Assembly (NCBI RefSeq): GCF_030915525.1
Contig: NZ_CP133269.1
Span: 4,987,501 to 5,051,500 of the forward strand
Origin: Neobacillus sp. PS2-9
GTDB taxonomy: Bacteria > Bacillota > Bacilli > Bacillales > Cytobacillaceae
Direction of reading: 5' to 3'
DNA: 64,000 nt
The translations under genes and the position numbers were made by a program. Position 1 is the first letter of the stretch, and every line of letters begins with the position of its first letter. A model generated the notes under the pieces. The model was not told the DNA's origin and ran no database searches. It was given only the letters and a program-made list of their open reading frames with translations. Shown here piece after piece: positions 1 to 8,994 of the stretch.

Positions 1-608
<608 letters not shown>

Positions 609-721
609 GTTGATTAGCTCATTTTGTTACGTTGGCTTAGTTTCATAAGAAACTAATATTTTTTTGTTTGTTGACGTTTTTGTTTGTTTAGTTTTCAAAG
701 AACAATTTTCGAAACAAGTTT
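609..721 (-). promoter_or_regulatory. 16S rRNA leader region
   Basis: This is the spacer between tRNA-Gly and the 16S 5' end. Read leftward it contains TTCTTTGAAAACTAAACAAA, which resembles the boxA-like antitermination leader found ahead of Bacillus 16S genes. I see no clear separate promoter, so the 16S may be co-transcribed with the tRNAs. Confidence 0.6.
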
Positions 722-795
722 TGGAGCGGGTGATGGGAATCGAACCCACTACATCAGCTTGGAAGGCTGAGGTTTTACCAGTAAACTACACCCGC
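722..795 (-). tRNA. tRNA-Gly (TCC)
   Basis: The acceptor stem GCGGGTG pairs with CACCCGC, and a 3' CCA is encoded. The anticodon loop TTCCAAG gives anticodon TCC. The T-loop GGTTCGATTCC is present. It is the last tRNA before the 16S gene. Confidence 0.95.
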
Positions 796-819
796 ATATA
801 ATTATTAAAGTTTGTTAAA

Positions 820-896
820 TGGTCGGGAAGACAGGATTCGAACCTGCGACCCCTTGGTCCCAAACCAAGTGCTCTACCAAGCTGAGCTACTTCCCG
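820..896 (-). tRNA. tRNA-Pro (TGG)
   Basis: The acceptor stem CGGGAAG pairs with CTTCCCG, and a 3' CCA is encoded. The anticodon loop TTTGGGA gives TGG. D- and T-arms are complete. Confidence 0.95.
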
Positions 897-905
897 TAAT
901 AAGAA

Positions 906-982
<77 letters not shown>

Positions 983-1042
983 AACTTTTAAAATCAACTT
1001 TCAAAGTATATCATACCCAGTTTAGTTTGTCAATAAAGTTTT

Positions 1043-1128
<86 letters not shown>

Positions 1129-1194
1129 ATTATAATTAGCGACAAAAACAATCATAACACGATAGCTACTCTATTTCAAGAGGAAATGTTTGGT

Positions 1195-1279
1195 TGGTGC
1201 GGGTGAAGGGAGTCGAACCCCCACGCCTTGCGGCGCCAGATCCTAAGTCTGGTGCGTCTGCCAATTCCGCCACACCCGC
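1195..1279 (-). tRNA. tRNA-Leu (TAG)
   Basis: Class II tRNA with a long variable arm. The acceptor GCGGGTG pairs with CACCCGC and CCA is encoded. The anticodon loop CTTAGGA gives TAG. Confidence 0.95.
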
Positions 1280-1293
1280 ATATTTAGTTAAAA

Positions 1294-1369
1294 TGGTGAG
1301 CCATGAAGGACTCGAACCTTCGACCCTCTGATTAAAAGTCAGATGCTCTACCAACTGAGCTAATGGCTC
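1294..1369 (-). tRNA. tRNA-Lys (TTT)
   Basis: The acceptor GAGCCAT pairs with ATGGCTC and CCA is encoded. The anticodon loop CTTTTAA gives TTT. A degenerate copy of its 5' half lies about 100 bp upstream in transcription order. Confidence 0.95.
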
Positions 1370-1471
1370 ATACTAAGATGTTTCACTAATCTTTAATAAC
1401 CCTTAGTCAGATGCTCAAAAGAACTTCCGTACTTTTTCGCAGATTGTCGCAGAAGCTTATCAATGCAGTAA

Positions 1472-1504
1472 GCAATCTGCTCTACCAACTGAGCTAATGG
1501 CTCA
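1472..1504 (-). pseudogene. tRNA-Lys 5'-half fragment
   Basis: Read leftward, this stretch repeats the first ~28 nt of the tRNA-Lys gene: acceptor 5' strand, D-arm and start of the anticodon stem. It then diverges and lacks an anticodon loop, T-arm and 3' acceptor strand. A further scrap of the same tRNA (AGTCAGATGCTC on the plus strand, about 1409-1420) lies between it and the intact gene. It looks like the remains of a partial duplication. Confidence 0.75.
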
Positions 1505-1543
1505 TTTCATCTAAAACTGAGCAATTGGCTCATTAAAGAAAAA

Positions 1544-1618
1544 TGGCTGGGCTAGCTGGATTTGAACCAACGCATGTCGCAGTCAAAGTGCGATGCCTTA
1601 CCGCTTGGCTATAGCCCA
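1544..1618 (-). tRNA. tRNA-Gln (TTG)
   Basis: The acceptor TGGGCTA pairs with TAGCCCA and CCA is encoded. The anticodon loop CTTTGAC gives TTG. The 5'-terminal U is usual for Bacillus tRNA-Gln. Confidence 0.95.
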
Positions 1619-1685
1619 ATATTATAAGAAGTAACTATAAAGATTAAAAAACAGGAAATGAGTCAATGTCACTCCCCGTCCCTGA

Positions 1686-1757
1686 TGACCCTTACGGGAT
1701 TCGAACCCGTGTTACCGCCGTGAAAGGGCGGTGTCTTAACCGCTTGACCAAAGGGCC
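1686..1757 (-). tRNA. tRNA-Glu (TTC), CCA not encoded
   Basis: The acceptor GGCCCTT pairs with AAGGGTC. The anticodon loop CTTTCAC gives TTC. Unlike the other nine tRNAs in the cluster the gene is followed by TCA rather than CCA, so the tail must be added by CCA nucleotidyltransferase. Confidence 0.93.
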
Positions 1758-1770
1758 ATAAAATATATTA

Positions 1771-1861
1771 TGGCGGAGAAGGAGGGATTTGAACCCTCGC
1801 GCCGGTCACCCGACCTACACCCTTAGCAGGGGCGCCTCTTCAGCCTCTTGAGTACTTCCCC
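1771..1861 (-). tRNA. tRNA-Ser (GCT)
   Basis: Class II tRNA with a long variable arm. The acceptor 5' strand is GGGGAAG, CCA is encoded, and the anticodon loop CTGCTAA gives GCT. Confidence 0.95.
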
Positions 1862-1865
1862 ATAA

Positions 1866-1940
1866 TGGCTCCGCAGGTAGGACTCGAACCTACGACCGAT
1901 CGGTTAACAGCCGATAGCTCTACCACTGAGCTACTGCGGA
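1866..1940 (-). tRNA. tRNA-Asn (GTT)
   Basis: The acceptor TCCGCAG pairs with CTGCGGA and CCA is encoded. The anticodon loop CTGTTAA gives GTT. It is the first tRNA of the cluster. The order Asn-Ser-Glu-Gln-Lys-Leu-Leu matches B. subtilis trnS as I recall it. Confidence 0.95.
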
Positions 1941-1989
1941 ATATTGATTATTTCGTTTCAACAAGGTGTTTGCCCTGTCGACTCTTTAC

Positions 1990-2018
1990 ATTATAATGAC
2001 GGTTCAACAGAAAGTCAA
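1990..2018 (-). promoter_or_regulatory. Promoter of the tRNA cluster
   Basis: Read leftward: -35 TTGACT (2013-2018), 17-nt spacer, -10 TATAAT (1990-1995). This near-perfect sigma-A promoter lies about 50 bp upstream of tRNA-Asn and is the obvious start of the tRNA transcript. Confidence 0.85.
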
Positions 2019-2057
2019 CATAGATTTTAGATAAAATTTAATTACAGATTTTTCACT

Positions 2058-2531
2058 CTAGCCTACTATTATTTCCTTAGCTTTCACAAGCTTGCCTCGG
2101 CATTTGCCGCATACATATCTGCTGGTATTGATACTTCTTTTTCTTGTATAGGTGATCTCGCAATTGGAGCACTGGTATATTAGGAGTTTTTTCGCTGAAC
2201 GTTTTACCTTTTTATCCGGGAGCTGAGAACAGAATCGAGGAGCTTTTGTTTTTTTTAACATAGCCTTAAAGTCTGCATCTTTATGTTGATAACCTTTCCC
2301 CTCAAGATGAAGATGATAATGACAAAGCTCGTGTTTAATTATGCCGATTAGCTCATCTTCCCCTAACTGCTCTAAATATTTTCTATTGATTTCTATATTA
2401 TGTGTCCCTAGTAGATATCTTCCTCCTGTAGACCGTAATCTCGGATTAAAGGTCGCTTGGTGACAAAAAGGTTTTCCAAATGACTCATAAGAAATCTTTT
2501 CGACTAATATTTGCAATTCCTGCTCGGTCAT
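2058..2531 (-). CDS. ydcK: SprT-like zinc metalloprotease-family protein
   Basis: The product (157 aa) has the zinc-binding HELCHYH motif (HExxH) in its middle and a C-terminal zinc ribbon with two CxxC pairs (CSNC, CGKC). This is the SprT-family layout of B. subtilis YdcK. The in vivo substrate is unknown; the family includes DNA-protein crosslink proteases in eukaryotes. A longer reading from a GTG at 2543 abuts the AGGGG directly, so the ATG at 2531 preceded by AGGGGTGAAAGGT is preferred. The next gene upstream, cmpA, is divergent, and ydcK lies beside the tRNA cluster as in B. subtilis. Confidence 0.88.
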   Translation of the reverse strand: MTEQELQILVEKISYESFGKPFCHQATFNPRLRSTGGRYLLGTHNIEINRKYLEQLGEDELIGIIKHELCHYHLHLEGKGYQHKDADFKAMLKKTKAPRFCSQLPDKKVKRSAKKLLIYQCSNCEITYTRKRSINTSRYVCGKCRGKLVKAKEIIVG

Positions 2532-2569
2532 TTTACCTTTCACCCCTTTTATTGCGAACGTGACAACCT

Positions 2570-2575
2570 ATTATA
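2570..2575 (-). promoter_or_regulatory. Extended -10 element for ydcK
   Basis: Read leftward it is TGCTATAAT, an extended -10 (TGnTATAAT) about 40 bp upstream of the ydcK start. No good -35 is seen. Confidence 0.5.
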
Positions 2576-2627
2576 GCATATATTGTTTATACCATTAATG
2601 GTGACGAACTTTTCGGGAGGTTTCATT

Positions 2628-2741
2628 ATGCCAAATTGGTTGCAAAACCAAATGAAAAGGGCTTTCTATGAGAAGGACCGCTACCAGATCAAACTATTAA
2701 ACCAGTGCTGGTTTTTTTACAGAAAAAAACACTACTCATAA
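2628..2741 (+). CDS. cmpA: Cortex morphogenetic protein CmpA
   Basis: A 37-codon gene starting MPNWLQNQMKRAFYEKD and containing NQCWFFYRKKH near its end, ending in TAA. It closely matches the small B. subtilis CmpA, an adaptor that takes part in quality control of spore coat and cortex assembly through SpoIVA and ClpXP. A GGGAGG ribosome-binding site lies 7 nt upstream. It sits between tex and ydcK, divergent from ydcK, as in B. subtilis. The call rests on recalled sequence similarity, which covers essentially the whole peptide. Confidence 0.9.
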   Translation: MPNWLQNQMKRAFYEKDRYQIKLLNQCWFFYRKKHYS

Positions 2742-2892
2742 GAAATGCGCAAGCGCCTTGGTCAGCCCCGACAGGCAAATGTTCTTCGGCAAAAAAAGTC
2801 GCTCTTTGACTTTTATTGCCGAAGGTTATTTGACCCGAGGGGCTAGGCGCTGGAGCTGGACAATTCTCGAAGTCGAGTTTGTCCTTTCTTAT
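2742..2892. repeat. Structured intergenic repeat, family A copy 1
   Basis: About 150 bp carrying nested inverted repeats: GCGCC...GGCGC outermost, then AGCCCC...GGGGCT, then TTCGGCAA...TTGCCGAA. A near-identical copy occurs at 27998-28140 in the same orientation. The paired arms show compensating changes between copies, which suggests a folded RNA or DNA form. It lies between cmpA and tex and encodes no evident protein. Confidence 0.8.
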
Positions 2893-2922
2893 TATATAAA
2901 AAAGCAGTGTTTCCTTTTTTCA

Positions 2923-5100
2923 TTATTGTTTTGACGGCGGCAGCATCGTTAACGCCACTCGGCCTTTTTTCATATCAACTGAATCTACCCATACCGTTAC
3001 TACGTCACCAACAGAAACAATATCTAGTGGATGTTTGACAAAGCGGTTACTTAGCTTAGATATGTGAACAAGGCCATCCTGTTTCACGCCGATATCTACA
3101 AACGCACCAAAATCAACGACATTTCGAACTGTACCTTGAAGCTCCATTCCCGCCTTCAAGTCTTCGAGCTTTAAAACGTCTTTTTTCAGTAGTGGTCTTG
3201 GTAAATCATCACGTGGATCACGTTCAGGTCTGACTAAAGCATCAATAATATCCTTTAAGGTTAACTCACCAATCGATAACTCTTCAGAAACAGACTTTAG
3301 ATCAAGTCCGCTAAGTGCGACTTTTAATGCTTCCGTTCCTAAGTCATCCGTTGTAAAGCCTAACTTTGATAATAACTTCTTAACCTCATCATAGTTCTCT
3401 GGATGAATGCCCGTGCGGTCTAGCGGCTGCTTCCCATCTAATACCCTTAAGAAACCAATCGCTTGCTCATAAGTTTTTGCACCTAGACGAGGGACTTTCT
3501 TTAATTGAACCCTGCTGGTGAATTTCCCTTCCTCTTCACGCTTCTTAACAATGTTGTTTGCAGCTGTTTTATTAAGACCTGCCACATACTGTAGCAAGGA
3601 GGAAGAAGCAGTATTTACATTTACACCTACATGGTTAACTGCTGTCTCAACGACAAAATGGAGTGATTCGGATAAACGTTTTTGCGTTACGTCATGCTGG
3701 TACTGACCAACACCCACTGATTTCGGGTCAATCTTCACCAACTCGGCAAGCGGATCCTGCAAACGTCTTGCTATAGAAACAGCACTTCTTTCTTCAACCT
3801 GGAAATTAGGAAACTCTTCTCTAGCAATGTCAGAGGCAGAGTACACACTAGCCCCCGCTTCATTCACAATTAAATAAAAGATTTCCTCATTCATTTCTTT
3901 TAAGATATCAGCAACAAACTGTTCCGTTTCCCTTGAAGCTGTTCCATTTCCGATTGCAGCCATCTCTACCTTATACTCGCGCAGAATAGAAATAAACTTT
4001 TCACGGGCTTCTTTTGTTTTCGAAACCGGTGGATGCGGATAAATTACATCAATCTTTAATACCTTACCCGTTTCATCAACGACTGCTAATTTACAGCCTG
4101 TCCTGTATGCAGGGTCGACACCGATAACCACTTTTCCTTTTAACGGCGGCTGCAATAACAGATTCCTTAAGTTTTCAGAGAAAATATGTATGGCTTGTTC
4201 TTCCCCTTTTTCGGTTAACTCACTACGAATTTCGCGTTCGATCGATGGCTGAATAAGTCTCTTATAACTATCTTCAAGCGCCTCTACTACAACCTGTGCT
4301 ACTGGAGAGTGTTGATTGCGAATCCATTTTTTTGAAAGGTAGGTCAAAATTAAATCGACATTCATTTTGATTGATACCTTCAGGATGTCTTCCTTCTCCC
4401 CGCGATTCAAAGCAAGCGTGCGGTGAGGCACAATTTTATTAACGGGTTCTTCATATTCATAGTACATTTCGTACACGTTTTTCTCATCTTTTTCCGCATC
4501 TTTTACAACTGAGGCAACGGTGCCAGATTTAAATGTCTCTTTGCGAATCCATTTGCGGCTTTCCGCATCATCTGAAACCATTTCTGCAATGATGTCTTTC
4601 GCACCAGCAATTGCCTCTTCAATTGTGAGAACTTGTTTTTCCTCGGATAAGAATTCCTTTGCTTTTCCTTCGATACTCTCTTTTGAAAAAGTCATCAACC
4701 ACTCCGCAAAAGGCTCTAGTCCTTTTTCTTTCGCAACTGTCGCTTTTGTCCGTCTCTTTTGTTTATACGGGCGGTATAAATCTTCCACTTCTTGAAGCTT
4801 TTCAGCTTTTGTAATAGCTTGATTGAGCTCGTCCGTTAGTTTTCCTTGCTCCCCAATAATTCGAAGGACCTCTTCTTTTCTTTGTTCAAGATTCTGTATG
4901 TACTGCCATCTCTCTAAAATATTTCGGATTTGAACTTCATCAAGAGCTCCTGTCATTTCCTTGCGGTAACGAGCGATGAAGGGAACGGTGTTACCTTCGT
5001 CAAGTAATGAAATGACGCTCTTCACTTGTTTATAAGAAATTGCTTGTTCAGTAGCGATTTTTCTTAGTAATTGATCATCTTTTACAACCGTATCATTCAC
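2923..5100 (-). CDS. tex: Tex-family S1 RNA-binding protein
   Basis: The product (725 aa) is a full-length Tex protein. It has the N-terminal Tex helical region, a YqgF-like RNase H fold (GKVVIGVDPAYRTGCK, about residues 325-340), helix-hairpin-helix repeats (NKTAANNIVKKREEEG; RLGAKTYEQAIGF) and a C-terminal S1 domain (MELQGTVRNVVDFGAFVDIG). Family members bind nucleic acid and affect transcription and RNA stability; in B. subtilis the gene is ydcI. An ATG at 5115 contains the GGAGG within its own codons, so the GTG at 5100, 8 nt after that GGAGG, is the likely start. Confidence 0.95.
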   Translation of the reverse strand: MNDTVVKDDQLLRKIATEQAISYKQVKSVISLLDEGNTVPFIARYRKEMTGALDEVQIRNILERWQYIQNLEQRKEEVLRIIGEQGKLTDELNQAITKAEKLQEVEDLYRPYKQKRRTKATVAKEKGLEPFAEWLMTFSKESIEGKAKEFLSEEKQVLTIEEAIAGAKDIIAEMVSDDAESRKWIRKETFKSGTVASVVKDAEKDEKNVYEMYYEYEEPVNKIVPHRTLALNRGEKEDILKVSIKMNVDLILTYLSKKWIRNQHSPVAQVVVEALEDSYKRLIQPSIEREIRSELTEKGEEQAIHIFSENLRNLLLQPPLKGKVVIGVDPAYRTGCKLAVVDETGKVLKIDVIYPHPPVSKTKEAREKFISILREYKVEMAAIGNGTASRETEQFVADILKEMNEEIFYLIVNEAGASVYSASDIAREEFPNFQVEERSAVSIARRLQDPLAELVKIDPKSVGVGQYQHDVTQKRLSESLHFVVETAVNHVGVNVNTASSSLLQYVAGLNKTAANNIVKKREEEGKFTSRVQLKKVPRLGAKTYEQAIGFLRVLDGKQPLDRTGIHPENYDEVKKLLSKLGFTTDDLGTEALKVALSGLDLKSVSEELSIGELTLKDIIDALVRPERDPRDDLPRPLLKKDVLKLEDLKAGMELQGTVRNVVDFGAFVDIGVKQDGLVHISKLSNRFVKHPLDIVSVGDVVTVWVDSVDMKKGRVALTMLPPSKQ

Positions 5101-5232
5101 AAAACAATCCTCCATTTTCGTATATATATATCAAGTGTGTTATTGCTTCCCTTACATATTGTACCAAAATTCAGGAAGCGTTTCATCAAAGCTACCAAAA
5201 GCAGTTTTTAAATAAATGCTCTGTTAAACTTG

Positions 5233-5367
5233 CCTGTTGATTTCCGCTCCAGGCACTTCGCTTTCCATGGATGTTTCGGCGAGCCTCCTCGGCGCATGCT
5301 CCTGCGGGGTCTCCCCTGAACCATACTCCCACAGGAGTCTTCGTGCCTTCCGCTACAATCAACAGAG
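5233..5367 (-). repeat. Structured intergenic repeat, family B copy 1
   Basis: A roughly 135-bp element bounded by CTGTTGATT...AATCAACAG. It contains GGAGCGGAAG..., a CTCCTGTGGGAG hairpin and GGGGAGACCCCGCAGG. A second copy in the opposite orientation lies at 8849-8980. Similar elements are familiar in Bacillaceae intergenic regions, but I know of no function. Confidence 0.8.
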
Positions 5368-5469
5368 TATAAATATCAACAAGTTCTTTAACACAGCCTA
5401 AAAAAAAGAAAAGCAAGCTGGCGTAGCTTGCTTTAGGCAGAATTATAGTATGAGGTCAGAATATGTATG

Positions 5470-5496
5470 AAAAAACGCTCTTTTAGTAAAGAGCGT
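5470..5496 (-). terminator. Terminator of ndoAI-ndoA
   Basis: The hairpin ACGCTCTTT/AAAGAGCGT is followed, leftward, by a T-run. It lies just past the ndoA stop. Confidence 0.85.
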
Positions 5497-5505
5497 GCTG
5501 TAAAA

Positions 5506-5856
5506 CTAAAATTCGATGAGACCTAAACTTACTTGCAAGGCTTCATCCACTTTCTCCATCATTTCGTCATCGAGATGGGTAATTTTATCGGTTAACCGCT
5601 GCTTATCAATTGTACGAATCTGCTCTAACAGAATGACCGAATCTCGTTCAAATCCGTAGCGCTTCGCATCAATTTCTACATGAGTAGGAAGCTTAGCTTT
5701 TTGAATTTGAGCTGTAATCGCTGCAACAATCACTGTGGGACTAAACCGATTCCCGATGTCGTTTTGGATGACAAGTACTGGTCGGACGCCGCCTTGTTCA
5801 GAACCAACAACTGGGGATAGGTCCGCGAAATAAACGTCACCACGCTTGACAATCAA
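5506..5856 (-). CDS. ndoA: Type II toxin EndoA (MazF family endoribonuclease)
   Basis: The product (116 aa) is a complete PemK/MazF toxin with the family signatures [20 protein letters not shown] and RPVLVIQND near the N-terminus. B. subtilis EndoA cuts single-stranded RNA at UACAU and is held inactive by EndoAI. The start is TTG at 5856 with GGAGG 8 nt upstream, inside the end of the antitoxin gene, so the two are coupled with a 4-bp gap. The alr-ndoAI-ndoA order is the conserved one. Length and sequence agree with the active enzyme. Confidence 0.96.
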   Translation of the reverse strand: MIVKRGDVYFADLSPVVGSEQGGVRPVLVIQNDIGNRFSPTVIVAAITAQIQKAKLPTHVEIDAKRYGFERDSVILLEQIRTIDKQRLTDKITHLDDEMMEKVDEALQVSLGLIEF

Positions 5857-5860
5857 AGGA

Positions 5861-6142
5861 TTATCCTCCGCTTACAAGACGTTCAACTGTGTGTTCTGCC
5901 TCATATTCTGCTTGAAATGCTTCTGACGCAATTCTAAGATTAATTTTAGCCATTTCCATGTACCCACGTCTCATAGACTCGCGAATTTGTCTCTTTTTAC
6001 GTTCGCGTAGATACATTTTTGTTGCCTGGTAGATAAACTCGCTTCGGTTCACATTTTCTTGCTTAACGAAACCATCTAATTCCGTTAAAAGATGTTGCGG
6101 TAATTTCACCAAGATTTCCGTAGTTGCGCCGGATTCAGACAC
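5861..6142 (-). CDS. ndoAI: Antitoxin EndoAI (ribbon-helix-helix)
   Basis: The product (93 aa, the same length as the B. subtilis protein) has an N-terminal ribbon-helix-helix ([17 protein letters not shown]). Its C-terminus, [12 protein letters not shown]...[13 protein letters not shown], is almost identical to B. subtilis EndoAI and is the part that binds EndoA. An ATG at 6148 is only 3 nt from the GGAGG. The GTG at 6142, 9 nt away and giving [10 protein letters not shown], fits better and matches the known N-terminus. It likely represses its own operon as RHH antitoxins do. Confidence 0.95.
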   Translation of the reverse strand: MSESGATTEILVKLPQHLLTELDGFVKQENVNRSEFIYQATKMYLRERKKRQIRESMRRGYMEMAKINLRIASEAFQAEYEAEHTVERLVSGG

Positions 6143-6320
6143 AAACATACACCTCCACCATCACTACACACCAATATAATTTATCTGTACCATTTTTAAT
6201 AATAACACTATTCAACCTTAATTCATAGACTAAATATAATTCTACTGTATTATAAGCCAATAAAAGATGCTTTTATGCACAAATTACCGCAATAACATAA
6301 ATATGTTTGAATTTCTTTAT

Positions 6321-7493
6321 TTAGGACTGATAATTGTTCAATAAATCATTTTTTAAATCGACAATTTTTCCGCCCTTCTTATAAAGACGAGGAACTCGAT
6401 TAGCTATAATACAAGGCACTTCATAGTTGATTGTTTCGAGTTTTTGAGCGATTTCATTCACAGATATGAATTGGTTTTCTTGCTTTCCAATTAGAGTAAC
6501 CGTGGTTCCAACCGGTACATATTTAGGGAGACGTATCATACATTGATCCATACAGATTCTGCCAACTATTGGCGAACGTTCACCTGCGACCAGCACTTCC
6601 TGACCTTGTAGCTTACGAAGCCAACCGTCTGCATAACCAATAGGAATAGTACCAATCCACTCTTCCTCTTCACTTTCGTACGTCGCCCCGTAACTCACTT
6701 TATCACCTTTTGTCAGTTTTTTTACATGGACAAGCCGTGAATGTAAGGAAAAGGCTTCTTTTATCGGAAAAGGGATTTCTTTTTCCATTTCTAAAGATGG
6801 GGTCAGTCCGTACATCGCAATCCCTATTCGAACCGCGTTAAAATAGGCTTTTGGAAACCGTATAGCAGCGGCACTATTGCTTGAATGAACGTATTTCGGA
6901 CGTTCAGGCAATGATGCAATCATTTTTTCAAATAACTCCAGCTGCTGCTGAAAATAGCTTTGATCCAGTTCATCCGCCGTTGCAAAATGTGTATACACGC
7001 CTTCTAGCACCAAGCGTTCATCCTCACCGATGAGTCGATGAATAGTGTGTAGCTCCTCTACACTTCGGACACCAATTCTCCCCATACCCGTATCTACTTT
7101 GATATGAAGAGCCACTGATTCATCTGTTGTTAGATGTTTTTTTGCTTCTTCTAGCCATTCCTTTTGAAAAACAGTAAGGGTGATTGAAAACTTAGCTGCC
7201 ATACTGATATCTTCAGGCCTCGTCGCTCCTAAAACAAGAATAGGTGCGTCAATCCCTTTATTTCTCAAGGCAATCGCTTCATCCATAAATGCAACCGCTA
7301 AATAAGATGCACCTGCAGCCAAAGCTGTTTTTGCGACCTGTACATCCCCATGACCATAAGCATTCGCTTTTACTACTGCAATAATTGAAATCTGTTGAGG
7401 CAGATGTTTTTTAACGGAGGTGACATTCTCTGAGATACAATCTAGGTCCACTTCTGCCCATGTATCCCGATAGAAATATCCTTGCTCTTCCAT
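6321..7493 (-). CDS. alr: Alanine racemase
   Basis: The product (390 aa) is a full-length PLP-dependent alanine racemase that makes D-alanine for peptidoglycan. The PLP lysine lies in [11 protein letters not shown] (about residue 43) and the catalytic tyrosine in [10 protein letters not shown] (about residue 268). GRIGVRS and RIGIAMYGL are further family signatures. It lies upstream of ndoAI in the conserved alr-ndoAI-ndoA block, with a 180-bp gap that leaves room for a separate toxin-antitoxin promoter. Confidence 0.96.
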   Translation of the reverse strand: MEEQGYFYRDTWAEVDLDCISENVTSVKKHLPQQISIIAVVKANAYGHGDVQVAKTALAAGASYLAVAFMDEAIALRNKGIDAPILVLGATRPEDISMAAKFSITLTVFQKEWLEEAKKHLTTDESVALHIKVDTGMGRIGVRSVEELHTIHRLIGEDERLVLEGVYTHFATADELDQSYFQQQLELFEKMIASLPERPKYVHSSNSAAAIRFPKAYFNAVRIGIAMYGLTPSLEMEKEIPFPIKEAFSLHSRLVHVKKLTKGDKVSYGATYESEEEEWIGTIPIGYADGWLRKLQGQEVLVAGERSPIVGRICMDQCMIRLPKYVPVGTTVTLIGKQENQFISVNEIAQKLETINYEVPCIIANRVPRLYKKGGKIVDLKNDLLNNYQS

Positions 7494-7590
7494 ACTTCCA
7501 CTTCCTAATTGTATTTAACACATTAAATTATTTTATCACAAAAAATAACAGACTGCTTTTTCAAGTTACTATATAACAACTTTTACAAAA

Positions 7591-7618
7591 AGAAAACAGA
7601 CCCATAAATGGGCCTGTT
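7591..7618 (-). terminator. Terminator after the LolA-like gene
   Basis: Read leftward, AAACAGGCCCAT/ATGGGTCTGTTTTC forms a stem with a short T-run, 15 bp past the stop at 7633. Confidence 0.75.
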
Positions 7619-7632
7619 TCATTGATTCCTTA

Positions 7633-8646
7633 TTATTTTACAGCATCACCCTGAACGGATTTTGCTATCTCGATCATTTCATCCTTCGTTAGGTTTTTCG
7701 ATGCGATCATGTAATCGACACCACCATGCGACCAAGAAATCGAGTGATCTGATACCGCTCCAATAGTGAGACCTAAATCCACAATATCGCCTTCAACATT
7801 GGTTGGTGTGGTAGAGGCTACCTTAGCAGTTACTTTCTCTTGTACAAGTGTAAATGATTTTTTACCATCATAAGTGAGGACTACTCGTTTTCCATCTTCA
7901 ATCGCTACTTCTTTTTCACCAATTAACTTGGTACCTTTCAGCTCTAAAGTAGGATATTTTACGCTAAAGGATTTGTCGCCGCCCTCTGCCATTGCCGGCA
8001 AATTAAGCTGGGCACGTGTCATATTTTTCTTCATATCGAAATCGTCTTTATCGAAGCTCGCATTAAATTTGACCTTCGAAAACTCTACAGTCACAAGCGC
8101 ATTTCGATCCGGATCCATTACCTTTACAACAGCCGGTGATAGGTCACCCTTATTTAGTTTAATTTCCTGGATTGGAAGCATACTATTATTTTGATAACGA
8201 GTTTTTGTTTCAAACACATAAAAGTCTTTAGTAGAGGAGAACTTGGCCTCTTTGTCCGCAACAATATCCTTAATTAGTGATTCATATAAATATGCCTGGC
8301 TGCTGTTTTGCGGCCAATCACTTTGGAAACGGAAACTTTTATTTAGGGCAGGTGTAAGAACAAATACCCCTTGGTTATTTCTTAAAATCATTTGACTTTG
8401 GTCTTTTTCGGCATTCTTTAAATTGACGCGATAGAAAGTAGGATCCTTATGCCAGATTTCCACGTTATAAACTTGTGAATCTGCCCCCATTTTCAATGTC
8501 ATCTTTGCGTTCACTTTGTAGCTCGATAAATCTCCTAATTTACCATTTAACTCTTTCACCACGTCATCTTGTGATTTAGAGCCACAGGCAGCTAGTAAAA
8601 AGATGACCATCAGTCCTGTCATGAGCAGCACTAACTTTTTCTTCAT
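7633..8646 (-). CDS. ydcC: LolA-like lipoprotein (YdcC family)
   Basis: The product (337 aa) starts MKKKLVLLMTGLMVIFLLAACGS. This is a lipoprotein signal with lipobox LAAC, so it is predicted to be lipid-anchored outside the membrane. The rest resembles the LolA/LolB-type fold of B. subtilis YdcC (NVEIWHKDPTFYRV; GVFVLTPALNKSFRFQSDWP). B. subtilis YdcC is sporulation-associated; its molecular role is not established. The ATG at 8646 is preferred over one eight codons upstream because it follows the GAAGG and begins the signal peptide. Confidence 0.85.
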   Translation of the reverse strand: MKKKLVLLMTGLMVIFLLAACGSKSQDDVVKELNGKLGDLSSYKVNAKMTLKMGADSQVYNVEIWHKDPTFYRVNLKNAEKDQSQMILRNNQGVFVLTPALNKSFRFQSDWPQNSSQAYLYESLIKDIVADKEAKFSSTKDFYVFETKTRYQNNSMLPIQEIKLNKGDLSPAVVKVMDPDRNALVTVEFSKVKFNASFDKDDFDMKKNMTRAQLNLPAMAEGGDKSFSVKYPTLELKGTKLIGEKEVAIEDGKRVVLTYDGKKSFTLVQEKVTAKVASTTPTNVEGDIVDLGLTIGAVSDHSISWSHGGVDYMIASKNLTKDEMIEIAKSVQGDAVK

Positions 8647-8848
8647 TCCTTCAACCCCTTCTTGTCTCATTTCATATGATTATAGAGAAGAGAAAGGCAG
8701 GGATCAGGCAAACGACCAAAGCTGACCTTGTCTCTCCTATTTCCCTATGAATATATGAGACAACCTTAGGGTTTATGATAACGAAGTTGCCAAGCTGTCT
8801 ATTTTTTTAGATAGAGGATATGTGAAACCTCATTGTTATTTTGGCATC

Positions 8849-8980
8849 CTGTTGATTGGAGCGGAAGGCGCGAAGACTCCTGTGGGAGTACGGGTCAGGG
8901 GAGACCCCGCAGGCGCAAGCGCCGAGGAGGCTCGCCGAAACGCCCACGGAAAGCGAAGCGCCTGGAGCGGAAATCAACAG
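8849..8980 (+). repeat. Structured intergenic repeat, family B copy 2
   Basis: An approximately 130-bp element bounded by CTGTTGATT...AATCAACAG, in the opposite orientation to the copy at 5233-5367. It fills the gap between the LolA-like gene and acpS. The GC-rich core (GGGGAGACCCCGCAGGCG, GAGGAGGCTCGCCGAAACGC) can fold extensively. Confidence 0.8.
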
Positions 8981-8994
8981 ACTAATATAGCCCA

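Larger units (their letters stand above)
5101..5505. other. Gene-free gap where sigB/rsb genes lie in B. subtilis
   Basis: Between tex and ndoA, B. subtilis carries rsbR-S-T-U-V-W-sigB-rsbX. Here about 400 bp separate the two genes. The gap holds one structured repeat, a small hairpin (AAGCAAGCT...AGCTTGCTT, about 5411-5434) and the ndoA terminator. A reading frame crossing the repeat reflects the repeat sequence and is not called as a gene. Confidence 0.8.

Noticed and set aside
5192..5416. 74-codon reading frame
   Set aside because: It is the translation of the family B repeat; the inverted copy gives a similar artefact at 8807-8995.
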